Source: Azospirillum oleiclasticum
GTDB taxonomy: Bacteria > Pseudomonadota > Alphaproteobacteria > Azospirillales > Azospirillaceae
Length of the DNA: 64,000 nt
Assembly: GCF_013423485.1 (NCBI RefSeq)
Contig: NZ_JABFFR010000013.1
Location: 1-64,000, forward strand
Direction: 5' to 3'
Shown: piece after piece, positions 45,947 to 54,082 of the stretch
How positions within the stretch are numbered: the stretch's first letter is position 1
Layout: each line of letters starts with the position of its first letter
Notes under the pieces: generated by a model
The model's input: the letters and a program-made list of their open reading frames with translations, nothing else
The model's database searches: none
What the model was told of the DNA's origin: nothing
Position numbers and translations under genes: made by a program

Positions 45947-47233
45947 ATGACCTTCCTGCTGATCCTCGGCGGCGTCGTCCTGCTGCTCTTCACCGGGCTG
46001 CCCATCTTCACCGGCCTGGGGCTGTTCAGCGCCGGGCTGATGCTGGCGACGCAGGGTGACCTGGGTGCGGTGTCGGAGATCGTGTTCGGCAAACTGAACA
46101 CCTACCTGCTGGTGGCCATCCCGCTGTTCACGCTGATGGCGCACGTGATGATCCGCGGCCGGGTGGTGGACGACCTGTACGGCACCGCCCACACCCTGAC
46201 CCGCCACCTGCCGGGCGGGCTGGGCATCGCCACGGTGGCCGCCTGCACGGTGTTCGCCGCCATATCGGGCTCCAGCGTGGCGACGGCGCTGACCATCGGG
46301 GCGGTCGCCATCCCGCAGATGATCCGCTACGGCTACGATCCCAAGGCGGCCTACGGCGTGGTCGCCGCGGGCGGCACGCTGGGCATCCTGATCCCGCCGT
46401 CGGGCCCGATGGTGCTGTACGGCGTGGTGTCCGACACCTCCATCGGCGGGCTGTTCATGGCCGGGGTGGTGCCGGGGATGTTGATTGCCGGCATCTTCGC
46501 GCTGTGGTGCGTGGTGCAGGACAAGCTCTCCGACCGGCCGGTGACCCGCGAGCCGGCGCCCTCGGCGCGGGAGGTCGCCGCGGCGCTGCGCCGTTCCTTC
46601 TGGGCGCTGATGTTGCCCGTCATCGTGCTGGGCGGCATGTATCTCGGTGTCTTCACGGCGACGGAGGCGGCGGGGGTCGGGGCGCTGGCCGCCCTGCTGG
46701 TGGCGGTCTTCGCCTACCGCGGCTTCGGTTGGCGCGACCTGTGGGAATCGGCGGTGGACAGCTGCCGCACCTCCTCCATGCTGTTCATGATCCTGGCGGC
46801 GGCCGGGGTGTTCGGCCACGCGCTGACCAAGCTGCGCATCCCGCAGGAGATGGTGGAACTGGTCGCCCATCTCGGCGTCGGCCCCATCGGTTTCCTGCTG
46901 GCGGTCATGCTGCTGCTGTTCGTGCTGGGCATGTTCCTGGAGACGATCTCCATCATCCTGATCACCACGCCGGTGGTGCTGCCGGTGATGGCGCACCTGA
47001 ACATCCACCCCATCTGGTACGGCATCCTGCTGACCATCAATCTGGAACTGGCGCTGATCACCCCGCCCGTCGGCATGAACCTGTTCACGATCAAGGCGAT
47101 CACCCGGGCGCCGATGGAACAGATCATCCGCGGCGTCATGCCCTACGTGCTGCTTCTGCTGCTGGGGCTCGGGCTGGTCATGGCCTTCCCCGGTCTGGCC
47201 CTGTGGCTGCCGGGAACGATGGCATTCCGCTAG
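45947..47233 (+). CDS. TRAP transporter large permease (DctM)
   Basis: A 428-aa membrane protein with about 11 to 12 helices. IFAAISGSSVATALTIGAVA with IPQMIRYGYDPKAAYGVVAAGGTLGILIPPSGPMVLYG (keys AAGGTLGILIPPS) and the second half LITPPVGMNLFTIKAI are DctM signatures. The frame opens earlier inside dctQ, but ATG 45947 gives the family N-terminus. It ends the four-gene operon. Confidence 0.93.
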   Translation: MTFLLILGGVVLLLFTGLPIFTGLGLFSAGLMLATQGDLGAVSEIVFGKLNTYLLVAIPLFTLMAHVMIRGRVVDDLYGTAHTLTRHLPGGLGIATVAACTVFAAISGSSVATALTIGAVAIPQMIRYGYDPKAAYGVVAAGGTLGILIPPSGPMVLYGVVSDTSIGGLFMAGVVPGMLIAGIFALWCVVQDKLSDRPVTREPAPSAREVAAALRRSFWALMLPVIVLGGMYLGVFTATEAAGVGALAALLVAVFAYRGFGWRDLWESAVDSCRTSSMLFMILAAAGVFGHALTKLRIPQEMVELVAHLGVGPIGFLLAVMLLLFVLGMFLETISIILITTPVVLPVMAHLNIHPIWYGILLTINLELALITPPVGMNLFTIKAITRAPMEQIIRGVMPYVLLLLLGLGLVMAFPGLALWLPGTMAFR

Positions 47234-47263
47234 ACGACACACGTCCGCCAAGAAAGGCCGGTC

Positions 47264-47659
47264 ATGGCAACCAGCGTCCGTACGTTCCTGATGTTCACCG
47301 GCCGGGCGGAGGAGGCGCTGGGCTTCTACCAGTCCCTGTTCCCGGAGGCCGTTGCCGGCCCGCTGCACCGCTACGGGCCGGAGGGGCCGGGTCCCGAGGG
47401 CAGCGTGATGACGGCCAGCCTGTCCGTCGCCGGGCACACGCTGATGATGACGGACACCTTCATCGATCACGGCTTCACCTTCACCCCGTCCATGTCCCTG
47501 TTCGTGGATTGCGCATCGGACGAGGAGATCGATCGGCTGTTCGCCGCCCTGTCCGACGGCGGGTCGGTGATGATGCCGCTCGGGAACTATGGATTCAGCC
47601 GGCGCTTCGCCTGGGTCGCCGACCGCTTCGGGGTGAACTGGCAGCTCAACCTCGTCTAG
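47264..47659 (+). CDS. VOC family (PhnB-like) protein
   Basis: A 131-aa beta-alpha-beta protein of the glyoxalase/bleomycin-resistance superfamily, 3-demethylubiquinone-like branch. RTFLMFTGRAEEALGFYQSL at the start, SVAGHTLMMTDTFIDHGFTF in the middle and YGFSRRFAWVADRFGVNWQL at the end match PhnB-like proteins. The reaction is unknown. AAGAAAGG lies upstream. The next gene is 12 bases on. Confidence 0.85.
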   Translation: MATSVRTFLMFTGRAEEALGFYQSLFPEAVAGPLHRYGPEGPGPEGSVMTASLSVAGHTLMMTDTFIDHGFTFTPSMSLFVDCASDEEIDRLFAALSDGGSVMMPLGNYGFSRRFAWVADRFGVNWQLNLV

Positions 47660-47671
47660 GAGCCGCCCTGG

Positions 47672-48145
47672 ATGACGCCGTTGCTCGCCGAAGCGCTGAC
47701 CGACCTTTCGGCCCTGGGCAGCGGGCTCATCGGTGGGGTGTTCCTCGCCTTCTCCAGCTTCGTCATGGCGGCGCTCGGGCGGCTGCCGAAGCCGCAGGGG
47801 ATCGCCACCATGCAGGCGATCAACGTGGCGGTGCTGAACCCGGTCTTCCTCGGCCTGTTCCTCGGCACCGGGCTGACCGCCGCCGGGACGGCGGCGCTGG
47901 CGCTCGTCACCGGCACCGGTGTGGGTTGGGCGGTGGCGGGTGCGGTCCTCTACATCGTCGGCGGCATCGGCGTGACGGTCGGCGGCAACGTGCCGCTGAA
48001 CGAAGGTCTGGCCCGCGTCGATCCCGCGTCGGACGCGGCGGCGGCCTTGTGGGACCTCTATCGCGTGCGCTGGACCGTCTGGAACCACGCGCGCACCGTG
48101 GCCTGCGCGGCCGCCATGGCGGCCTTCCTGCAGGCCGGGGGTTAG
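47672..48145 (+). CDS. DUF1772 membrane protein
   Basis: A 157-aa protein with four hydrophobic helices. GLIGGVFLAFSSFVMAAL at the start, LPKPQGIATMQAINVAVLNP (keys GIATMQAINVAVLNP), NVPLNEGLA and WNHARTVACAAAMAAF are the DUF1772 (anthrone-oxygenase-like) landmarks. Most bacterial members have no assigned role. It is convergent with, and overlaps by four bases, the next gene. Confidence 0.82.
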   Translation: MTPLLAEALTDLSALGSGLIGGVFLAFSSFVMAALGRLPKPQGIATMQAINVAVLNPVFLGLFLGTGLTAAGTAALALVTGTGVGWAVAGAVLYIVGGIGVTVGGNVPLNEGLARVDPASDAAAALWDLYRVRWTVWNHARTVACAAAMAAFLQAGG

Positions 48146-48438
48146 CCGGCGTCCGGCTCGCCCACGCGCCGCAGGTCGCGGGCGGTGAGGTGGATGTTGG
48201 CGTCGGGATCGAGGTTGCGGTCCATGATGCGCCGCTCCACCGCCCGCTCGAACAGTGGCTGGTTCAGGCAGACATGCTGCACCGCGTCCTCCGGCTTCGG
48301 CGTGTGGCCGACCAGCGACTGGAGCTGGCGGCGGGGGACGAAGACGCGGCCGTGATACTCCCCGACCGCCACGGCGAACTCCACGGCGTCGGCGTCCTCG
48401 TTCCAGGCGGGCTCTTCGGGGAAGGTGAAGATCGGCAC
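48142..48438 (-). CDS. Small DUF1488-like protein
   Basis: A 98-aa protein, MPIFTFPEEPAWNEDADAVE then VAVGEYHGRVFVPRRQLQSL. The layout (short beta start, Asp-rich turn, Val-rich strand) resembles DUF1488, but the match is weak. The start is GTG at 48438 with GGGAGG ten bases upstream. Its stop overlaps the stop of the convergent DUF1772 gene. Confidence 0.6.
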   Translation of the reverse strand: MPIFTFPEEPAWNEDADAVEFAVAVGEYHGRVFVPRRQLQSLVGHTPKPEDAVQHVCLNQPLFERAVERRIMDRNLDPDANIHLTARDLRRVGEPDAG

Positions 48439-48593
48439 GGCCCTGCGGCCTCCCTGACGGTGGAAAGCGGCAGGATAGCCGAAGGCGGGGGTGGGCCGCA
48501 CCCGCCACCGGACTGTTCGTTGGGCCGTTGAGGCCCCGCGGGCTCGTGCCCGCGAAGGCAAGCGGCCGGATGGCCGCGCCCGCCGTCTGAGGG

Positions 48594-48617
48594 CCATTGA
48601 TCGTTCACGATCAATGG
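48594..48617 (-). terminator. Hairpin after the chemoreceptor gene
   Basis: A perfect 10-bp stem (48594-48603 with 48608-48617) with a 4-nt loop begins nine bases after the stop codon of the chemoreceptor gene, read leftward. There is no T run, so it may act as a weak terminator or as an mRNA 3' stabiliser. The remaining gap to 48439 holds no gene. Confidence 0.5.
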
Positions 48618-48626
48618 TGCTTGGTG

Positions 48627-50318
48627 TTACGCGGTGCGGATGGCCGCCAGGAAGCCCTCCACCTCGCGGCGCAGGCTGTCGGCCTGGGCCGACAGGTTGC
48701 CCGATGCGTCCAGCACCTTGCCGGCGGCCGAGCCGGTGCGGGTGGCGGCCTCGTTCACCTGGGCGATGGTGTCGCTGACCTGACCGGTGCCCCGCGCCGC
48801 TTCCTGCGCGTTGCGGCTGATCTCGCTGGTGGTGGCGTTCTGCTCCTCGATGGCGGCGGCGATGGCGGCGGCGATCTCGTTCATCGTGGTGATGGTGCCG
48901 GCGATGCCCTCGATGGCGCCGACGGTGCGCTGAGTGGCCGCCTGGACGTTGGCGATCTGGGACGCGATGTCCTCGGTCGCCTTCGCCGTCTGGTTGGCGA
49001 GCGTCTTGACCTCGCCCGCCACCACGGCAAAGCCTTTCCCCGCTTCCCCCGCCCGCGCCGCCTCGATGGTGGCGTTCAGCGCCAGCAGGTTGGTCTGCTC
49101 GGCGATGCTCTGGATCAGCTTGACCACCTCGCCGATGCGCGCCGTCTCGCCGGCCAGACCGCGCACGGAGCCGGTCGTCTCCTCCGCCTCGCGCACCGCC
49201 TTGGACGCGATGTCGGTTGAGCGGCTGACCTGCCGGCCGATCTCCTGGATGGAGGCGGCCATCTCCTCGGCGGCGGCGGCGACCGTCTGCACATTGGCGC
49301 TGGTCTGCTCCGCCGCGGCGGCGCTGGCGGTGGCCTGCCCATTGGTGTGGCGGGCGAGCCCGGCCATGGTCTCGGCGGTGCTGGCGAGGTCGCCCGACGC
49401 CGTGGCCAGGTTGCCGAACACGCCGGCCGCGTGCCGGTCGAACTCCTGCAGCAGCCGTTCGATGCCGTCGGCGCGCTTCTCCTTGGCGGCCTGCTCGGCC
49501 GCACTCTCCGCGGCGACACGGTCGGCCTCGATCATGCCGTCCTTGAACACCTGAAGCGCACCCGCCATCTGGCCGATCTCGTCGCGGCGGCCGACGCCGA
49601 CGATCTCCGCGGCCATGTCGCGCGCCGCCAGCCGCTTCATCGCCGTGGTCATGGCGACCACCGGGCGCGACACCCCGTAGACGATGAGGATGCCCATGAG
49701 GGCGGCCGACAGGGTGGCCGCCACAATGGCAACGAGGATCCACAGCCGCGTCGTCTCGTAGATGGCGGCCCCGCGCTCCGCCGCCGCCGTGCCCCCGGCG
49801 CTGTTCAGCGCCACGTTGCGGGCCAGCAGGCTGCGGGCGCGCAGGAAGGTGTCGCTCATCTCGTAGCCGAAGAGCTGTCCGGCCTCGCGCATCCGGCCCG
49901 CCTCGACCTCCGCCAGCATCTTCCGCCCGGTCTGCAGGTAGGAGTTCCATTCCAGGGCGAACTGCTCCGTCAGCGTGCGCTCATCGGGCGAGCTGATCAT
50001 GGTGCCGTAGGCCTGCCACGCTTTCTCCCGCTGCTCCAGGGCGGCGGTGCGGCGCTTGATGGCGTCCTGGGCCGCAGCCTCGGTCGGGGCCAGCAGGATC
50101 GCCGCCTCGGTGTTGCGGACCTGTTCGGTCGCGGTGGACAGGTGGCCCAGCGCCGCCACCGAAGGCAACCAGTCCGTCCGGATCTCCGCCGCCGACTTGT
50201 TGACGGCCGCGATCCGGTCGACGGCGAACAGGCCGATGGCGATCACCACCAGGGCGGCCGAGGCGAAGGCGAAGCCGATCTTGAAGCGGATGGAAATATC
50301 GTTGAACTGGCGCAGCAT
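48627..50318 (-). CDS. Methyl-accepting chemotaxis protein
   Basis: A 563-aa transmembrane chemoreceptor. One helix at residues 13-33, a four-helix-bundle type ligand domain to about residue 190 ([20 protein letters not shown]), a second helix near 192-212 ([20 protein letters not shown]), then HAMP and the signalling domain. The hairpin tip [20 protein letters not shown] (with Q for the first E) binds CheA and CheW. No CheR-docking pentapeptide ends the protein. It stands alone. Confidence 0.94.
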   Translation of the reverse strand: MLRQFNDISIRFKIGFAFASAALVVIAIGLFAVDRIAAVNKSAAEIRTDWLPSVAALGHLSTATEQVRNTEAAILLAPTEAAAQDAIKRRTAALEQREKAWQAYGTMISSPDERTLTEQFALEWNSYLQTGRKMLAEVEAGRMREAGQLFGYEMSDTFLRARSLLARNVALNSAGGTAAAERGAAIYETTRLWILVAIVAATLSAALMGILIVYGVSRPVVAMTTAMKRLAARDMAAEIVGVGRRDEIGQMAGALQVFKDGMIEADRVAAESAAEQAAKEKRADGIERLLQEFDRHAAGVFGNLATASGDLASTAETMAGLARHTNGQATASAAAAEQTSANVQTVAAAAEEMAASIQEIGRQVSRSTDIASKAVREAEETTGSVRGLAGETARIGEVVKLIQSIAEQTNLLALNATIEAARAGEAGKGFAVVAGEVKTLANQTAKATEDIASQIANVQAATQRTVGAIEGIAGTITTMNEIAAAIAAAIEEQNATTSEISRNAQEAARGTGQVSDTIAQVNEAATRTGSAAGKVLDASGNLSAQADSLRREVEGFLAAIRTA

Positions 50319-50520
50319 CTCTCGTCTCCATGGGATGCCCCGGGCGGAGCGTCTTCCCCGTCACCGCGCCATCCCCATCCTCCCCGCATCGTGGCGGGGC
50401 CTTCTTCCTTCGGTATGCTTGAGACGGTTGAAAGGAAGATTAACTCGTGTGCGAATAATTTGATTGCCGGCGGGAACAACCGGGTGATCCCCTGCCGGCC
50501 TCATCACAGGAGATGGCCCC

Positions 50521-51315
50521 ATGGACCTCGATCTCAGCAACCGCCGCGCTCTTGTGACCGGTTCGACCGCCGGCATCGGCTTCGCCATCGCCCGCGGCCT
50601 TGCCGCCGCCGGTGCCGCGGTCGTCGTCAACGGCCGCTCGGCCGAGAGCACGGAGCGCGCCGCCGCCCGCATCCGCGACGCGGTGCCGGGCGCCGTCGTG
50701 GACCCGGTCGCAGCGGACACCGCCACCGCCGAGGGGGCGGAGACGCTGTTCGCCTGCGTGGACGCGGTGGACATCCTGGTCAACAACCTCGGCATCTTCG
50801 AGCCGAAGCCCTTCTTCGACATCCCCGACGAGGATTGGCGCCGCTTCTTCGATGTGAACGTGCTCAGCGGGGTGCGGATGGCGCGTCGCTACGCGCCCGG
50901 CATGAGGGACCGCGGCTGGGGGCGCATCCTGTTCGTGTCGAGCGAATCGGCGCTGAACATCCCGAAGGAGATGATCCATTACGGCATGTCGAAGACGGCC
51001 CAGCTCAGCGTTGCGCGCGGGCTGGCCGTCGAACTGGCGGCGACCGGGGTGACGGTGAACGCCATCCTGCCCGGCCCGACCCGCACCGAGGGGGTGATCG
51101 ACTTCCTGAAGAGCCTGGCGGACGCCAGCGGGCGCAGCGTCGAGGAGGTGGAGACCGAGTTCTTCCGGACCGAACGGCCCGGCTCCCTGATCCGCCGCTT
51201 CGCCGATCCGGAGGAGGTGGCGAACCTCGCCGTCTATCTCAGCAGCCCCGCCGCGTCCGCCACCACCGGGGCCGCCCTGCGGGTGGACGGCGGGCTGGTC
51301 GGCACCATCGCGTAG
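50521..51315 (+). CDS. SDR family oxidoreductase
   Basis: A 264-aa short-chain dehydrogenase. ALVTGSTAGIGFAIARGLAA holds the TGXXXGIG cofactor site, NNLGIF the NNXG motif, VSSESALN the catalytic Ser, and YGMSK the Tyr-Lys pair. NGR after beta-2 suggests NADP preference. The substrate is unknown. CAGGAG precedes the ATG. Its 3' end is nine bases from the convergent histidine kinase. Confidence 0.9.
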   Translation: MDLDLSNRRALVTGSTAGIGFAIARGLAAAGAAVVVNGRSAESTERAAARIRDAVPGAVVDPVAADTATAEGAETLFACVDAVDILVNNLGIFEPKPFFDIPDEDWRRFFDVNVLSGVRMARRYAPGMRDRGWGRILFVSSESALNIPKEMIHYGMSKTAQLSVARGLAVELAATGVTVNAILPGPTRTEGVIDFLKSLADASGRSVEEVETEFFRTERPGSLIRRFADPEEVANLAVYLSSPAASATTGAALRVDGGLVGTIA

Positions 51316-51323
51316 GGAGGGCG

Positions 51324-53378
51324 CTACGGCGGCGGTGGGGACTCCCCCAGCGCCGCTTCCAGCAGCGTCACCAGCTCGGCGATCTGGTAGGGTTTGGGCA
51401 GGACGTGCACGTCCTGGATGTTCGAGACGTCCTCGCTGTAGCCGGTGGTCAGCACCACCGGCAGGCCGGGGCGGGCGCGCCGTGCGGCGTGGGCGAGGTC
51501 GATGCCGTTCATCGCGCCGGGCATGACCACGTCGCTGAACAGCAGGTCCACCGGCGCACCGCTGCTCAGCACCTCCAGCGCCTCCGCGGCGTTGCCGGTG
51601 CGCACCACCGCATAGCCGGCATCCTCCAGCGCCGCGGCGACCATGGAGGCGACCACCGGGTCGTCCTCCGCCAGCAGAACGCGGGCGCCGGCCCGGTTCC
51701 CCGTGGCGGCGGGCAGGTCGGGTGCCGTACCGGAGACCGGCTTGGTGGTGCGTGGCAGCAGCAGCGTGATGGAGGTGCCGCGGCCGGGTGCGCTGTCGAT
51801 CTCCACCCGCCCGCCGGACTGGCGGGTGAAGCCGTAGACCTGCGCAAGCCCGAGGCCGGACCCCTTGCCGACCTCCTTGGTGGTGTAGAAGGGCTCGAAG
51901 GCGCGCGCCTGCACTTCCGGCGCCATGCCGGTGCCGGTGTCGGCGACCGTCAGCCGCACCATGTCGGGCGCATCGTCGCCGCCCGGCAGATTGGCGGCGC
52001 TGACCGTCAGCCGGCCGCCGGCGGGCATCGCGTCGCGGGCGTTGACGGCAAGATTGATCACCGCCAGCTCCAACTGCGTCGGGTCGACCTCGACCGGCCA
52101 CAGGTCGGCAGCGAAGGCGGTTTCGATCGCGATGTCGGCGCGCAGCGCCCGCAGCAGCAGTTCCGACATGCCGAACACCCGGTCGCGCAGGCTCAGCGAC
52201 TCCGGGTGGAGGCTCTGGCGCCGGCCGAAGGCCATGAGCTGCTGGATCAGCCGGGCGCCGCGGTGGATCGCCTGTTGCCCGGCCTCCACCAGCGGGCGGA
52301 TGGCGGGGGCGCCGCCGGTCCGGCGCTCGATCATCTGCAGGCAGCCCGTCAGCGCCTGGAGCAGGTTGTTGAAATCATGGGCGACGCCGCCGGTGAGCTG
52401 GCCGATGGCCTCCATCTTCTGGGACTGACGGAGCTGCTCCTCCGCCAGCCGCTGCTCGGTCATGTCGCGCCCGCAATAGAGGAACAGCCCCTCGGTGCCC
52501 GTGGTCCCCTTCTCCAGCGGCGCCACTACGACGTTGAGCGTCATGGGCTGGCCGTTGAACCGCCGCTCCGTCTCGTAGCGCACGGGGCGGCCGAGCTTCA
52601 GGCATTGCCGGGCGCGCCGCACGATGTCGGCCGCGGTGGCGCGGTCCCACAGCTCCTCGGGCGACCGGCCGACGATGTCGCGCCGTGACAGCCCGTACTG
52701 GCGCTCGCCGGCCGGGTTGACGTCCTCGTAGACGAAGCGCCCGTCGGGTGTGATCCGGGCGAGGAACAGGAACTCCGGCGAGGCGTCGAAATAGCCCTGG
52801 AAGCGCGCCTCGCTGTGCAGCAGGGCGCGCGTGCGCTCCTGCACGCGCTCCTCGCCGGCCTTCAGCCGGGTAAGGGCGCGGGTGTGCGCCACCGCCGCCC
52901 AGATGCGGTCGGCGGCGATGCGGGCGAAGGTCACCTCGGCGCCGTTCCAGGCGCGCGGGGCCGAATCCTCGATCGTCAGCACCGCGGCGGTCCGGCCGCC
53001 CAACTCCACGGGAACGACCAGCAAAGCCCGGCGTAGGGCGTCGGCGGGGCGGCCGGTGGTGATGGTGCGCGGATCGGTGCCGGTGTCCCCGACCACCACC
53101 ACCCGCCCGCCACGCAATTCGTCGGCCAGGCCCGACCATTGCCGGCCGGGCCAGGACGGTGCGCCGCCGTCACGGTCGCCATCGCCGCCATCCAGATCGG
53201 TGAATTCGGCCCGTGCCGGAGCAAGCGCCCGGCCGACGACCTCGAGCGCGCCAGCGGTGACCGCCGCGGCGTCATCCAGATCGCGCAGGCGGTCACCGAG
53301 CTCGATGAGTGCCCGGTCAAGCGCATCGCCGGTGGCCGCGGTGTCGTCATGCAAGGGATCGGCCGGAGGGCACGTCAT
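51324..53378 (-). CDS. Soluble hybrid histidine kinase (GAF-like, PAS, HK, receiver)
   Basis: A 684-aa protein without membrane segments. Residues about 20-180 look like a GAF domain (LVVPVELGGRTAAVLTIEDS). A PAS domain follows (FQGYFDASPEFLFLARITPD). The kinase has GVAHDFNNLLQAL with the phosphorylated His, NLAVNARDAM (N box), VADTGTGM (G1) and GKGSGLGLAQVYG (G2). A C-terminal receiver has LLFSDVVMPG (phospho-Asp) and VLPKPY. ATG 53378 is chosen; a longer reading adds 24 residues without similarity. Confidence 0.9.
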   Translation of the reverse strand: MTCPPADPLHDDTAATGDALDRALIELGDRLRDLDDAAAVTAGALEVVGRALAPARAEFTDLDGGDGDRDGGAPSWPGRQWSGLADELRGGRVVVVGDTGTDPRTITTGRPADALRRALLVVPVELGGRTAAVLTIEDSAPRAWNGAEVTFARIAADRIWAAVAHTRALTRLKAGEERVQERTRALLHSEARFQGYFDASPEFLFLARITPDGRFVYEDVNPAGERQYGLSRRDIVGRSPEELWDRATAADIVRRARQCLKLGRPVRYETERRFNGQPMTLNVVVAPLEKGTTGTEGLFLYCGRDMTEQRLAEEQLRQSQKMEAIGQLTGGVAHDFNNLLQALTGCLQMIERRTGGAPAIRPLVEAGQQAIHRGARLIQQLMAFGRRQSLHPESLSLRDRVFGMSELLLRALRADIAIETAFAADLWPVEVDPTQLELAVINLAVNARDAMPAGGRLTVSAANLPGGDDAPDMVRLTVADTGTGMAPEVQARAFEPFYTTKEVGKGSGLGLAQVYGFTRQSGGRVEIDSAPGRGTSITLLLPRTTKPVSGTAPDLPAATGNRAGARVLLAEDDPVVASMVAAALEDAGYAVVRTGNAAEALEVLSSGAPVDLLFSDVVMPGAMNGIDLAHAARRARPGLPVVLTTGYSEDVSNIQDVHVLPKPYQIAELVTLLEAALGESPPPP

Positions 53379-53596
53379 CGTCGTCCCGCCGGGGCAAGGC
53401 GGGCCGGTGACGCAGGACCGAACTGACCGACACCCGTTCTCATGGACCAACTATACGCGCTACCACCGAATGCGCACAATCTTGGCGCGCGTGGACTTTG
53501 GGCATAGGCGGACATCCCCGGGCAACGGCGCCCGTGGACGGAACCACCGGCCGACACGATCTCACACGCGTCAGCCCCTCGAACCGGGAGACGGCC

Positions 53597-53965
53597 ATGG
53601 CCGCCCGCAGAACCACGACAGCGCTCGCCCTCCTCATCCTCACCGGGTGCGCCACCGCCATCGCCCCGCCGCCGCGCGCCGCACCGGACCCGGGCACGTT
53701 GTCGGCGCTGGAACGGTTCGGCCGCCATCCCTGCACGGGCCGGGTGGCGGAGGTGCTGGCCGGCCTGGGCGTGCCGGGATCGGCGGTGACGGGCGTGACC
53801 TACGACGAGCGCCGCTACCTGAACCGCGAGCGGCCCTGGGGCTACGATGTCTGGGTCCAGCGCGCGGGGGAACCCGGCGCCCTCGTCGTCAGCGTCGACG
53901 ACATCTGTGTCCCGCAGCAGGTCTATGCCCGCGGCGGGGCCAGCCTGCCAGGCGGGAGGGGCTGA
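53597..53965 (+). CDS. Putative lipoprotein, unknown
   Basis: A 122-aa protein with a signal peptide and lipobox (LLILTGC, Cys near residue 17). The mature part has a Pro-rich start, then HPCTGRVAEVLAGLGVPG, GYDVWVQRAGEPGALVVSVD and DICVPQQVYARGG. The two Cys may pair. ATG 53597 starts the signal peptide. The 218-base gap before it (53379-53596) holds no gene I can see. Confidence 0.6.
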   Translation: MAARRTTTALALLILTGCATAIAPPPRAAPDPGTLSALERFGRHPCTGRVAEVLAGLGVPGSAVTGVTYDERRYLNRERPWGYDVWVQRAGEPGALVVSVDDICVPQQVYARGGASLPGGRG

Positions 53966-54082
53966 ACCGAGCCGGGCGCGCGGACGGAACATCCGGGCGC
54001 GTCCGGGGTTACCCCGCCGCCGCGGCGCACATGCCGCGGCTTGGCCGCGCTCTCGGCGCGGCAGCGGATCGGGGAGCCACGC

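Noticed and set aside
45743..48508. Open frame of about 920 codons on the minus strand across the TRAP genes
   Set aside because: Antisense to dctQ, dctM and two further genes with clear families; composition is that of a shadow frame.
49347..52688. Open frame of about 1110 codons on the plus strand across the chemoreceptor and kinase genes
   Set aside because: Antisense to well-supported genes and without any protein motif.
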